Positions 1 through 8,992 of a stretch of 26,034 nt of DNA are shown here, piece by piece. This DNA is from 4484-232 sp964486555 (GTDB lineage: Bacteria > Thermotogota > Thermotogae > Thermotogales > Thermotogaceae): NCBI GenBank assembly GCA_964486555.1, contig CAZANP010000024.1:1-26034 (forward strand), read 5' to 3'. Within the stretch, counting starts at the first letter, position 1. Each line of letters starts with the position of its first letter. The notes under the pieces were generated by a model that ran no database searches, had not been told where the DNA came from, and saw only the letters and a list, made by a program, of their open reading frames with translations. The position numbers and the translations under genes are program-made.

Positions 1-3000
1 AAATTCTTCTCAACAGGTGGCAAGTACTCTACAGTTTCTTCCAGTTCCTCTTTCTGTATAGGTCTCATCCTGAAATGATAGTTGTAGGGTTTACACCAAA
101 GGATGTACTCAGGATGTGGAAGGGCTCCCCAGCTGTCATCCCCTCCAACTCCCATCTGCCTGTAATCTATGTTGACCGTTATGAAATCTCTCTCGGGCAA
201 TTCGTTTATATGGTTTGCTCTTTCAAGATCTTCCATACTGAAAGGCCAGGCACTCGTATCTATTGTTGGGAAACCTCCGGCAAAGAGCCCTATATCTCCA
301 TCTGAGAAAAACACCCACCTTACATCCGTTTTGTTCCCCGTTTCCTGGGGTCTGGTGTACATATGGATCTGATCCTTCACAAGCCCTTCATATAATCCAA
401 CCTTTGCTCCTGTTTTTCTGTCCCAATAGGTTTCATGAGGCCCTTTTCCATACCAGATCATACGATTCAAATCTTTGGAAATCTTTGCCTGCATACCTAT
501 CCTTGGTATTTCAGGGAGATCTTTCCCAGGGAAGAGGGAGTAATCCACGATTATTTCGCCGTTCCCATAGATTGTGTAGGTTAGGAACAGTTTCGTATTT
601 CCAGGAAAGTAAAACTTTGAATAGAACCTCACCGTCTTTGGATCTATCCTCTTGTAGTGTATGTACTCCAATCTTCTCCTGTAACTGGATTCCTTCCATA
701 TCTTCAACCTTTCAGGCATACCGTTTCCGATATCGTTATCTGTTGGAACCCTCCAGAAATTCGGCTTGAACTCGTCTATGATCAACTCTCTCCCCTTGAA
801 AAGAAGGGATTCTATCAGGCCTGTGTTTCTTCCGATCTTCAGTAGGAAGTCCTTTCCTTTTATAAAGAAGAAATTGTGTTGTTCCTCTATTTCAAGTTCT
901 GGAACCTTTGAGAGAGAGAATGTGGGAGGTTTTGGTACTTCGAAGGGCAATTTGAATTGTTCCCACGCCACGACGTATCCTTTATCTGCCCAGAGGGTGT
1001 CCTTTGAGAGAGAAAACGATATTTCCATATGATACTCAGCACCAGGTTTCAGGTTAGGCTTTCGATAGGGTATTTCGATGACCGTCTCTTCGTGAGGAGA
1101 AACATCAAGCTCTGGTAACTCCCCTTCATCAATGACTCTACCGTTTTCAGTCAGTTTCCATTTCAAATTGAGAAAATTCAGGTTCAGGAAGTCGTATTCG
1201 TTCTTAACAAGGAACTTCCCTTTCTCTAGATCAAGAGGTTCCACATTCACGTACTGATAAACCTTCTTCACCTCTTCGAGTTCGGGTTCGGGAGTTCTAT
1301 TCGGCAATACCAGGCCGTTACAGCAGAAGTTCCCATCGTTGGGTTCGTCTCCAAAATCTCCACCGTAGGCCCAAAATTCCCTTCCTCTTTCATCCTTCTT
1401 TCTAATACCCTGATCGACCCAATCCCAGATGAAACCACCTCGAAGATTCTCGTATTTCTTTATGATATCCCAGTAATCCTTCAAATTACCAACGCTGTTT
1501 CCCATAGCGTGTGCGTACTCACACATTATCAGAGGCCTTTCTTCTTTTCTTCTTGCGTATTCGATCAGTTTTTCAAAAGGTGGATACATTACCGACACAA
1601 TATCTACGTGATATCTCTCTTCTGCCCTCTCATAATGAACGGGCCTTGTAGCATCCCTTCTCTTCACCCAATTACTTGCGATCTCAAAGTTTCTACCATC
1701 CCCCGCTTCGTTTCCAAGGGACCAGATTATGACCGAAGGGTGGTTCTTATCCCTTTCGACCATCCTCATCACTCTATCAAGATGTGCTTTTTCCCATTCT
1801 GGCCTGTTTGCCAGTGTTACTTCAGGATCGTAACCGATACCGTGCGATTCTATGTTGGCTTCATCGAGAACGTAAAGACCATAGAAGTCACACAGATCGT
1901 ACCATTTTGTCTGATTTGGGTAGTGAGAGGTTCTAACAGCATTTATGTTGTACCTTTTCATCAGCTTTATATCCTGTATCATCCTCTCCACAGTGATCGC
2001 ATGTCCTCTATCTGGGTCGAATTCGTGCCTGTTGACACCCTTTATGTATATGGGGACGCCGTTGATCAGGATCTTCGAGTTCTTTATTTCGATCTTTCTG
2101 AATCCAAAGTTTATCCTCTGTGTTTCGATATGGTTCCCATCGGAATCTTTCAAAATCAACTTCAAAACGTAGAGTTTTGGAGTTTCCGCAGACCATTTTT
2201 CAGGGTTTTCCACGAACTCTTTGAAATTCACCTCAATCTCCTCGTTGGAAGCTATGGATTCTATTCCCTTCGATTCTTTGAAAACGATGGTGTTCTTATC
2301 TGGATCGATCAAAGACACCTCCAAAAGGAGGTTCTTAATTCCTTTATCCAGATGGTTCTTCACAGAGACGTTCAGATAGAGCCAAGCATCCTTATAATCC
2401 TCATCGAAATCGCACCACGCAAAAGCATCTCTTATCCGAACTTTCGGAGTGGCGTACACGAAGACATCCCTGTATATCCCAGCGAACCACCACATATCCT
2501 GATCTTCAAGATAACTCCCATCGCTCCACTTGTAGACTTCAACCGCCAGGATGTTTTCACCTGGTTTTACGAAACGTGTTATGTTGAACTCAGCAGGTGT
2601 ACAGCTTCCTTTGCTGAAACCAACTCTCTCACCATTCACCCAGAGATAGAAAGCGGATCTAACGCCTTCAAAGTGCACGAATATCTCCTTGTCAGACCAA
2701 TCTTCAGGTGCAATAAACTTCTTTCTGTACGAACCGACTGGATTGTAATCCTTTGGAACACGTGGTGGATCTGGATCGAAGGGATAAACTATGTTCGTGT
2801 AAATGGGTTTGTCGTATCCCAGCATCTCCCAGTTGCTTGGAACTTCTATTTCATCCCACTCTCCATCATTGAAATCTTCTCTGTAAAAATCCTTTGGCCT
2901 TTCATCGGGATTTTTAGAAAGATGAAATTTCCACTTTCCAGAGAGGAGTATGCAATCCTTTGGGTACTCCCAATCGGCAGTTAGGAGATTAAAGTAAGGG

Positions 3001-3065
3001 ATGAAAGTACAATGGGGTTCTTCTCTGTTTATCTCAACGATTTCGGGATTTTCCCATTCTAGCAT
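1..3065 (-). CDS. lacZ: Beta-galactosidase, GH2 family, 3' end off window
   Basis: Hydrolyses terminal beta-galactosides such as lactose in the cytoplasm. The frame is open from an ATG at 3065 to the left edge (about 1021 residues), with no stop and no frameshift at the points checked. A GGAG ribosome binding site precedes the start. The N-terminal jelly-roll opens with a LacZ-like Glu-Trp-Glu-Asn-Pro stretch. The acid/base motif WSLGNEAGDG gives Glu453, and the nucleophile motif MCEYAHAMGNS gives Glu516, both as in E. coli LacZ. Near the edge the HFRMRP stretch matches the end of the LacZ C-terminal beta domain, so only a short tail is missing. T. maritima LacZ is also longer than 1021 residues. 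The upstream neighbour on the same strand is a sugar-type symporter. The 160-bp gap between them carries its own promoter and possible operator, so lacZ can be expressed separately. Family is certain; substrate range is inferred. Confidence 0.97.
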   Translation of the reverse strand, partial: MLEWENPEIVEINREEPHCTFIPYFNLLTADWEYPKDCILLSGKWKFHLSKNPDERPKDFYREDFNDGEWDEIEVPSNWEMLGYDKPIYTNIVYPFDPDPPRVPKDYNPVGSYRKKFIAPEDWSDKEIFVHFEGVRSAFYLWVNGERVGFSKGSCTPAEFNITRFVKPGENILAVEVYKWSDGSYLEDQDMWWFAGIYRDVFVYATPKVRIRDAFAWCDFDEDYKDAWLYLNVSVKNHLDKGIKNLLLEVSLIDPDKNTIVFKESKGIESIASNEEIEVNFKEFVENPEKWSAETPKLYVLKLILKDSDGNHIETQRINFGFRKIEIKNSKILINGVPIYIKGVNRHEFDPDRGHAITVERMIQDIKLMKRYNINAVRTSHYPNQTKWYDLCDFYGLYVLDEANIESHGIGYDPEVTLANRPEWEKAHLDRVMRMVERDKNHPSVIIWSLGNEAGDGRNFEIASNWVKRRDATRPVHYERAEERYHVDIVSVMYPPFEKLIEYARRKEERPLIMCEYAHAMGNSVGNLKDYWDIIKKYENLRGGFIWDWVDQGIRKKDERGREFWAYGGDFGDEPNDGNFCCNGLVLPNRTPEPELEEVKKVYQYVNVEPLDLEKGKFLVKNEYDFLNLNFLNLKWKLTENGRVIDEGELPELDVSPHEETVIEIPYRKPNLKPGAEYHMEISFSLSKDTLWADKGYVVAWEQFKLPFEVPKPPTFSLSKVPELEIEEQHNFFFIKGKDFLLKIGRNTGLIESLLFKGRELIIDEFKPNFWRVPTDNDIGNGMPERLKIWKESSYRRRLEYIHYKRIDPKTVRFYSKFYFPGNTKLFLTYTIYGNGEIIVDYSLFPGKDLPEIPRIGMQAKISKDLNRMIWYGKGPHETYWDRKTGAKVGLYEGLVKDQIHMYTRPQETGNKTDVRWVFFSDGDIGLFAGGFPTIDTSAWPFSMEDLERANHINELPERDFITVNIDYRQMGVGGDDSWGALPHPEYILWCKPYNYHFRMRPIQKEELEETVEYLPPVEKN

Positions 3066-3094
3066 GATGTCACTCCTCAAAGTGAATTAATGAA

Positions 3095-3108
3095 CGTTAC
3101 CGAGAACG
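3095..3108 (-). promoter_or_regulatory. Possible LacI-type operator at the lacZ start site
   Basis: CGTTACCGAGAACG is a 14-bp imperfect palindrome (10 of 14 positions symmetric, CGTT/AACG arms, central CG). It directly abuts the downstream edge of the candidate lacZ -10 box. Its size, central CG and position over the expected transcription start suit a LacI-family repressor. No regulator gene is in the window and the palindrome could be chance. Confidence 0.3.
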
Positions 3109-3137
3109 ATTATAACAAAGCGATCATCGAATGAAAA
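3109..3137 (-). promoter_or_regulatory. lacZ promoter
   Basis: Read on the minus strand: a -35-like TTTTCA (3137-3132), a 17-bp spacer, then a consensus TATAAT (3114-3109) preceded by TGT, an extended -10. Predicted transcription starts near 3102, leaving a leader of about 37 nt before the ATG. The perfect -10 and the 17-bp spacing make this one of the better promoter candidates in the window. Confidence 0.55.
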
Positions 3138-3225
3138 CATCAAAAATCACGTGTTAATCCTAAATACCAGGAAATATCACCTTATATTTTCTTCTTTCGC
3201 AATTTTATACAGATTTTCTGCTTTC

Positions 3226-4509
3226 TCATTTAACATCACCCTTTCTGACGAACTGAAGGGTGACGGTGGAGAGGAAGAAGAAAGTAGCTGAGAGTACCAT
3301 GAGAGAATTGTATCCAAATATATCTATCAAAAGACCGGCGAGGGGTGGTGCGAATATGTTTGCAGCCATCGAGAAGAAATAGTAGAGTCCTGTGTATCCA
3401 CCAACTTTCTTGTCTTCCGTCATATCGACTATGGTTGGAAGGGAGTTCACGTTGACCATGGCCCATCCCATTCCACCTATTGAGAACAATAAGAACAGGG
3501 TTTTCACGAATCTGCTTCTGGCGAGTTCCAATTCGCTTCCTTCAGAAATTGCCGAAACTCTCATACCAAAAAAGAGGGTGAGGATCACAATAACGATTAT
3601 CGTTATCAATCCAAGGGTCATAGTTCTTCTCCGGCCGATCTTGGATCCTATGAAACCTGCCGGAATGGAGAATATCATGAAAGCCAGGGAGAAAAACCCC
3701 AAAACGAGGGCTCCGGTGCTCTCTTTTATTCCTATCTCGAATTTCGCATAACTCGTGAAAAACGTCTCTATCGCGTTGAAAGCAATGAACCAAAAGAGTA
3801 TGGAAAGTAGCATGAAAAGAAGACTCTTTTCCTTGGAGACAAAAACGTCTTTAAGATTTTCCAGAAGCTCTCCGAAGCTTCGTCTTATAAGCCTTTCTCT
3901 TTTCGTATAGGACTCTTTCCTTCTGTACACTTCGGGTTCCTTTATGAAGATGACAACAAGAAGAGATGACAGAAACATAATCAATGCGCCAAGATAAAAG
4001 GGTAGTGCGTAATTTCTGTCATAGAGCGGTTTACCAATGAAGTAAACGAGAAGTGCTCCCAGCCCTCCCATGAAGTTTATTATCCCGTTAGCCTGGCTTC
4101 TGTACCGTGAAGGTGTGATATCCGGCATCAAGGCTATCACAGGAGATCTGAAGAGAGCCATGGCAAAATTCATGATTATGATGGTCGTCATCATGAAAAG
4201 CAGAGAGTGTAGATTCCTTGCAACTGGAATTAAGGCGAAAAAGAGTGCCCCCATGGGGGCTCCGGTGAGAATGTATGGCATCCTCCTTCCTATCCTGGTT
4301 CTGGTTTGATCGCTGAGAGCTCCTATGTAAGGAAGCATCACTATTGCGAAGATGTTGTCTATCGTCATTATGAAACCTATAACCAGGTAAGACAGAGCGA
4401 AATCCTTTAAAAATATCGGGACGTATGCGTTGTAAAGGGCCCATAGAACACTTATGCCAAAGAAACCGAATCCCAGGAGGAAGATCTTACCGTACCTGAA
4501 CCTTTCCAT
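3226..4509 (-). CDS. MFS sugar:cation symporter (GPH/SUT-like)
   Basis: A 427-residue polytopic inner-membrane protein with about 12 hydrophobic segments in two halves, the usual MFS size. The cytoplasmic loop after the second segment reads GALSDQTRTRIGRRMPY (residues 63-79). This is the MFS signature in the form typical of GPH and sucrose/maltose-type symporters (SDxxxxRxGRR). It probably imports a disaccharide or glycoside with a cation. Adjacency to lacZ on the same strand suggests a beta-galactoside, but that is inference. The ATG at 4509 is preceded by a GGGGG-type ribosome binding site (4520-4524). The gene shares a 121-bp divergent promoter region with tig. Membrane topology and substrate cannot be settled from sequence alone. 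Confidence 0.85.
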   Translation of the reverse strand: MERFRYGKIFLLGFGFFGISVLWALYNAYVPIFLKDFALSYLVIGFIMTIDNIFAIVMLPYIGALSDQTRTRIGRRMPYILTGAPMGALFFALIPVARNLHSLLFMMTTIIIMNFAMALFRSPVIALMPDITPSRYRSQANGIINFMGGLGALLVYFIGKPLYDRNYALPFYLGALIMFLSSLLVVIFIKEPEVYRRKESYTKRERLIRRSFGELLENLKDVFVSKEKSLLFMLLSILFWFIAFNAIETFFTSYAKFEIGIKESTGALVLGFFSLAFMIFSIPAGFIGSKIGRRRTMTLGLITIIVIVILTLFFGMRVSAISEGSELELARSRFVKTLFLLFSIGGMGWAMVNVNSLPTIVDMTEDKKVGGYTGLYYFFSMAANIFAPPLAGLLIDIFGYNSLMVLSATFFFLSTVTLQFVRKGDVK

Positions 4510-4555
4510 GTTCGGTTTACCCCCTTCGGCATGGTTGGTATGAGAGTTTCCCTTT

Positions 4556-4564
4556 ATTTTACCA
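4556..4564 (-). promoter_or_regulatory. Extended -10 for the MFS symporter gene
   Basis: On the minus strand this reads TGGTAAAAT, a TGN-extended -10 (TAAAAT at 4561-4556). It is a perfect mirror copy of the tig -10 element at 4583-4591. No good -35 hexamer is seen. Confidence 0.45.
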
Positions 4565-4582
4565 TCGTGTGAAAAATCTCTG

Positions 4583-4591
4583 TGGTAAAAT
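4583..4591 (+). promoter_or_regulatory. Extended -10 for the tig-clpP-mutS operon
   Basis: TGGTAAAAT: a TG dinucleotide, one base, then TAAAAT (4586-4591). Start of transcription is expected near 4598, about 33 nt before the tig GTG. There is no convincing -35 hexamer, in keeping with an extended -10 promoter. Confidence 0.5.
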
Positions 4592-4630
4592 CTTTCCGAG
4601 GCGAGATACGAGAAAAGGAGGGAAAATCAG

Positions 4631-5899
4631 GTGGAAAAAAAGGAGATAGAAAGAGATAAAAACGTTGTACTGTACGAGTTCGTGTTCGATGAGAAGGAGG
4701 TTTCTTCATTCGAAGATGTCGTCACAGCGCGTCTCAACAGATCCATGACCGTACCAGGTTTCAGAAAAGGAAAGGTTCCGAAGACTATTTTCAAGATGCG
4801 ACTCGGTGAAGAATTCAACGGGTACGTTCTGGACGAAGCAGCAGATAAGATTCTGGAGAAGATGGAAAAGGAAAAACTCTTCATCTCTCCCATAATGAAG
4901 GATTATGAGTTCAAAGACGGTAATCTGATCGTGAAGATAGAAGTCCACGAAAAACCAAGAGTGAGTTTTGAGGATTTTTCAAAAATAGAGGTTGAAAAGG
5001 TTAAAGAGGACAGTGTGATAGAGAAATACGTCGAAAAGAGGCTGGAAGAACTCAGAGAAAAACACGCTCTCGTTGAACCAAAAGATGGAGAAGCTGAACA
5101 CGGAGATCTGGTCAGGGTGAAGATGAGAGTCAGCCTAGGGGATAAAGTATTGGATGAGAAGGAGTATGAGTACATTCTGAAAGAAGATGATGACAGGCCC
5201 TTTGTTAAAGAGATATTGGGAAAGAAAAAAGGAGATGTCGTGAAATTCAGCAGAGAGTTCAAGGATAAAAAATACGACTATGAAGTGGAGATTCTCCAGG
5301 TCTATAGCAGAACCCTCATGGATATATCCGATGAACTCGCAAGAACCGTGAGCAACGAATTCGAAACTCTGGAACAGCTTAAAGAACACCTGACGAAGGA
5401 AGGGAAGGAGATTTACGATGTTGAAATGAAGGAGAATCTGAGAGAGCAGGTTCTCGAAAAACTGCCGGAGGTAACGAATCTAGATATATCTGACAAAACT
5501 CTCGATTATTTTGTCGAAAGGGCCATATTGAGGATGAAGGAGAAAGGAGAGTACGAAAAAGCTATTAAGAAGCACGAAGGTGATGAGGAAAAGCTGAAAG
5601 AGGATCTGCGGGAGATCTTCTTGAGAGATTTCAAAAGGTCACTAGCTATCGAAAAGATCTCCGAGGATGAGAACATAAAGGTGACTGAAGAAGAGTTGGA
5701 AAAAGAGGCAGAGCTTTTGGCACCTTTCTGGGGAATTTCGAAAGAGAGGGCAAAAGCCATCGTCAAAAGTAAGGAAGATATAAGGGAAGATCTCGAATGG
5801 GCCATTTTGAAGAGGAAAGTAGCAGATTTTCTCCTCGAAAAGGTGAAAATAGTGGAGATCGAGCCGAAGTCTTCCGAGGAAGAGGGTGATAAAGAATGA
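4631..5899 (+). CDS. tig: Trigger factor, ribosome-associated chaperone
   Basis: Binds the ribosome exit tunnel and shields nascent chains. The 422-residue protein has the N-terminal ribosome-docking signature GFRKGKVP (residues 43-50), a middle FKBP-type peptidyl-prolyl isomerase region (about 145-235), and a long helical, charged C-terminal domain that forms the chaperone arms. Length is near the family norm (about 430). The GTG start at 4631 follows an AAAGGAGGG ribosome binding site at 4615-4623. Its TGA overlaps the clpP ATG by 4 nt, so the two are translationally coupled. The tig-clp order is common in bacteria, where clpX usually follows; here mutS follows instead. Confidence 0.97.
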   Translation: MEKKEIERDKNVVLYEFVFDEKEVSSFEDVVTARLNRSMTVPGFRKGKVPKTIFKMRLGEEFNGYVLDEAADKILEKMEKEKLFISPIMKDYEFKDGNLIVKIEVHEKPRVSFEDFSKIEVEKVKEDSVIEKYVEKRLEELREKHALVEPKDGEAEHGDLVRVKMRVSLGDKVLDEKEYEYILKEDDDRPFVKEILGKKKGDVVKFSREFKDKKYDYEVEILQVYSRTLMDISDELARTVSNEFETLEQLKEHLTKEGKEIYDVEMKENLREQVLEKLPEVTNLDISDKTLDYFVERAILRMKEKGEYEKAIKKHEGDEEKLKEDLREIFLRDFKRSLAIEKISEDENIKVTEEELEKEAELLAPFWGISKERAKAIVKSKEDIREDLEWAILKRKVADFLLEKVKIVEIEPKSSEEEGDKE

Positions 5900-6489
5900 A
5901 AGGCCAGTATGTTCCTATAGTTATAGAAACGACGGGAAGGTACGAGAGAGCGTATGACATATATTCAAGACTTTTGAAAGACAGGATCATCTTTCTAGGT
6001 GGCCCCGTCGATGATCATACAGCTAACCTGGTCGTCGCTCAACTTCTATTCCTAGAAGCTCAGGATCCCGATAAGGACATTCACCTTTACATAAATTCAC
6101 CGGGAGGTTCTGTAACAGCCGGTCTTGCAATATACGATACGATGCAGTACATAAGATGTGATGTGGTGACCATATGTGTTGGACAAGCTGCATCCATAGC
6201 GGCAGTGCTTCTTTCAGCTGGTACGAAAGGAAAGAGGTATGCACTGCCTCACTCAAGACTCATGATACATCAGCCCCTTGGAGGGGCCGAAGGGCCTGCC
6301 AAAGACGTTGAGATAATAACGAAAGAGCTTTTGAGGATAAAGGACCTGATAAACAGAATCCTGAGCAAGCACACTGGCCAGCCAATAGAGAAGATAGAGA
6401 AGGATACTGACAGAGATTTCTTCATGAACGCCTATGAAGCGCTGGAATACGGTTTAATAGATAAGGTGATAGAATCTGAGAAAAAATAG
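5896..6489 (+). CDS. clpP: ATP-dependent Clp protease proteolytic subunit ClpP
   Basis: Serine peptidase that forms a double heptameric barrel and degrades substrates fed by Clp ATPases. The 197 residues include the full catalytic triad: Ser100 in GQAAS, His125 in RLMIHQP, and Asp174 in TDRD. The Ser-His-Asp spacing equals that of E. coli ClpP. The GQAAS form replaces the more common GMAAS. The SPGGSV oxyanion segment is at 68-73. The propeptide is short or absent. The start overlaps the tig stop as ATGA. No clpX or other Clp ATPase gene lies in the window, so its partner ATPase must be encoded elsewhere. Confidence 0.98.
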   Translation: MKGQYVPIVIETTGRYERAYDIYSRLLKDRIIFLGGPVDDHTANLVVAQLLFLEAQDPDKDIHLYINSPGGSVTAGLAIYDTMQYIRCDVVTICVGQAASIAAVLLSAGTKGKRYALPHSRLMIHQPLGGAEGPAKDVEIITKELLRIKDLINRILSKHTGQPIEKIEKDTDRDFFMNAYEALEYGLIDKVIESEKK

Positions 6490-6535
6490 ATCTTCGGTGA
6501 TAATTACTCGTGTGACACGGTCAGGGGTGATACCC

Positions 6536-8992
6536 GTGAAACTCACTCCCATGATGCAGCAGTACATGGATCTGAAGGAAAGGTATAAGGACGCGATCCT
6601 TCTTTTTAGATTAGGAGATTTTTACGAGACGTTCTTCGATGACGCCAAGATCGTTTCCAGAGTGTTGAATATAGTTTTGACAAAAAGACAGGACGCCCCT
6701 ATGGCAGGGATACCATACCATGCTTTAGACAATTACTTGAAAAAACTCGTGGATGCGGGATACAAAGTTGCCATATGTGATCAAGTTGAAGATCCTTCGA
6801 AAGCCAAGGGCCTTGTGAAAAGAGAAGTTACAAGGATCGTAACACCGGGGGCCCTTGTCGAAGATGAATTCCTATCACCGGAGACCAATAATTTCATGGC
6901 ATGTATCTACTGCGGTGGCAGCAGTATAAGTACCGTTTTGGCGGATGTTTCAACGGGTGATATCTTGGTGAAAGATCACGAAAATCTGAGTGATGCCTTG
7001 GATTTTTTAAAAACTATGAACGTTTCGCAGATCTTATGCCATGAAGAGATACATCTTGATATATCTGAAAAATTCCCCGATACTTTTATCGAAAAGCTGG
7101 AGGATTGGTATTTCTCGAAAGAAAATGTGGATAAGGAGATAAAAGAAACGTACGGTATAGAGGACATTCATCATCTGGAACTCTCCGAGGAAGGAAAGGT
7201 GGCTCTCACTTCTCTTCTCAGATACGTGAAATACGCCATGATGTCATCGGAGGTGAGTTTAAAAAAGCCGAAAGTTCTGAGAGAAAAGGATGTGATGTTT
7301 CTAGACTCTGTTACTGTGGAGAATTTGGCGCTGGTACCAGGTGAGAAGGGAAAGAATCTGTTCGATATTCTGAATAAGGCGAGAACCGCTTTGGGAGCTC
7401 GACTTCTTCGAAAATGGATGTTGAATCCATTGAGAGACAAGGAAAAAATAGAAGAGCGTCTGGATACTGTGGAGATTTTCAAGAAAGACAATCTGCTCTT
7501 GAATGAGATAAGAGAATACTTAAGAATAGTCTGCGATGTCGAAAGAATACTGACAAGAGTCAAGTACAGGAAAGTCTCTCCGAGAGATCTTGCGAATCTC
7601 AGAGAAACCTTAAGGATCTTACCAAGCATAATAGATTCTTTGAAAACGAATGAAGAGGCTTGGGACAAGTTCAAGGGAATGCCGTTATTGAACGATTTGA
7701 GGGAATTTCTCGAAAGATCCCTCGAAGAGGATCCAACCGGGCAACCTGGCGATGGGAAGGTCATAAAAAAAGGCTTTTCGAAAGAGCTGGACGAGTACAG
7801 AGACATGCTCGATAGAGTCGAGGAAAAACTTCAGGAGTTTCAAGAGAAAGAGAGAAGAAGAACCGGCATATCGAGTTTGAAAGTAGGATATAATCAAGTT
7901 TTTGGTTATTACATAGAAGTTTCCAAAGCTAACATCGAGAAAGTCCCAGAGGATTATCAGAGGAAACAAACCTTGGTCAATGCGGAGAGATACGTCACGC
8001 CGGAGCTTAAAGAATTTGAACTCAAGATAACTTCCGCAAAGGAAAAGGTGGAAGAGATAGAGAAAGCCCTCTTTGAAGAGATATGTGAAAAAGTGAGGGA
8101 AAAATCTGGTGAGATATATGAATTGGCTTCGAATCTGGCAGAACTCGATGTTTTCACCACATTAGCATACGATGCTCTCCTTTACAATTACACAAGACCC
8201 AGCTTCAACACGGATGGTAGGATAGTTCTTCTGAGATCCAGACATCCCGTTGTCGAAAGATTCGTGAAGAACTTCGTTCCCAACGATATAGTTATGGATG
8301 ATGATAACAGGTTCGTGGTTCTTACGGGTCCAAACATGAGTGGTAAATCGACTTTCATAAGGCAGATAGGTATGATCGCAGTCATGGCCCAAATGGGGTC
8401 TTTTGTTCCAGCGGAGAAAGCATCTCTTCCCATATTCGACAGAATTTTCACCAGAATGGGAGCACGGGACGATCTTCCAGGAGGTAGGAGCACTTTTCTG
8501 GTTGAAATGAGCGAGATGGCACTGATCCTTTTCAAAGCAACTAAGGATAGTCTGGTGCTTCTCGACGAGGTGGGAAGAGGAACCAGCACTTTTGACGGTA
8601 TAAGTATTGCATGGGCAGTCTCCGAATACATCCTTGAGAAAATAAAATGCAAGACGATATTCGCGACTCACTTCACGGAACTCACCGAACTTGCCAACAT
8701 CTACGATTCGGTTCTCAACAAAACGATAGATGTTAAGGAGATAAAAGGGAAGGTGATCTTCCTACACAAGGTGATAGATGGCGTGGCGGATAGAAGCTAT
8801 GGTATAGAGGTTGCCCAAATTGCGGGACTTCCTGAAGCCGTTGTAGAGAGAGCAAAAGAAGTGCTCGACGTTATAGCAGGAAAGAGCAATATAGAGGATC
8901 GTCTTAGAGTCGTTAAAAAAGATAAGATGAGAAGGGTCAAGAAAATCAGTGAGAATCAGATATTCCTTTTTGGTCCATCAAAAGATTCTTGA
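6536..8992 (+). CDS. mutS: DNA mismatch repair protein MutS
   Basis: Recognises mismatches and, with MutL, starts repair. I chose the GTG at 6536 (818 residues) because AGGGGTGAT (6523-6531) sits at the right distance and the product opens like other MutS proteins, with K-L-T-P-M-M-Q-Q-Y. An in-frame GTG at 6497 has no ribosome binding site. The mismatch-binding Phe-x-Glu is F29-Y30-E31 inside GDFYETFF. A connector, lever and clamp region follows. The ATPase has Walker A TGPNMSGKS (597-605) and Walker B/DE at Asp677-Glu678 in LLDEVGRGTS. It is MutS1 type, with no Smr domain. The gene lies 46 nt after clpP on the same strand. Its 3' end overlaps the oppositely oriented rpe by 47 bp. Confidence 0.97.
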   Translation: MKLTPMMQQYMDLKERYKDAILLFRLGDFYETFFDDAKIVSRVLNIVLTKRQDAPMAGIPYHALDNYLKKLVDAGYKVAICDQVEDPSKAKGLVKREVTRIVTPGALVEDEFLSPETNNFMACIYCGGSSISTVLADVSTGDILVKDHENLSDALDFLKTMNVSQILCHEEIHLDISEKFPDTFIEKLEDWYFSKENVDKEIKETYGIEDIHHLELSEEGKVALTSLLRYVKYAMMSSEVSLKKPKVLREKDVMFLDSVTVENLALVPGEKGKNLFDILNKARTALGARLLRKWMLNPLRDKEKIEERLDTVEIFKKDNLLLNEIREYLRIVCDVERILTRVKYRKVSPRDLANLRETLRILPSIIDSLKTNEEAWDKFKGMPLLNDLREFLERSLEEDPTGQPGDGKVIKKGFSKELDEYRDMLDRVEEKLQEFQEKERRRTGISSLKVGYNQVFGYYIEVSKANIEKVPEDYQRKQTLVNAERYVTPELKEFELKITSAKEKVEEIEKALFEEICEKVREKSGEIYELASNLAELDVFTTLAYDALLYNYTRPSFNTDGRIVLLRSRHPVVERFVKNFVPNDIVMDDDNRFVVLTGPNMSGKSTFIRQIGMIAVMAQMGSFVPAEKASLPIFDRIFTRMGARDDLPGGRSTFLVEMSEMALILFKATKDSLVLLDEVGRGTSTFDGISIAWAVSEYILEKIKCKTIFATHFTELTELANIYDSVLNKTIDVKEIKGKVIFLHKVIDGVADRSYGIEVAQIAGLPEAVVERAKEVLDVIAGKSNIEDRLRVVKKDKMRRVKKISENQIFLFGPSKDS

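Noticed and set aside
1509..2984. 491-residue open frame on the plus strand, opposite lacZ
   Set aside because: It is antisense to a clear GH2 gene with intact catalytic motifs, has no ribosome binding site, and its composition (many Cys, Phe, Ile, Tyr and Pro) is that of a shadow frame.
6497..6535. Upstream in-frame GTG extending MutS by 13 residues
   Set aside because: No ribosome binding site before it, and the extra residues are not MutS-like. The GTG at 6536 has AGGGGTGAT at proper distance.
8162..8671. 169- and 154-residue minus-strand frames inside mutS
   Set aside because: They lie opposite the conserved MutS ATPase motifs and have no family features.
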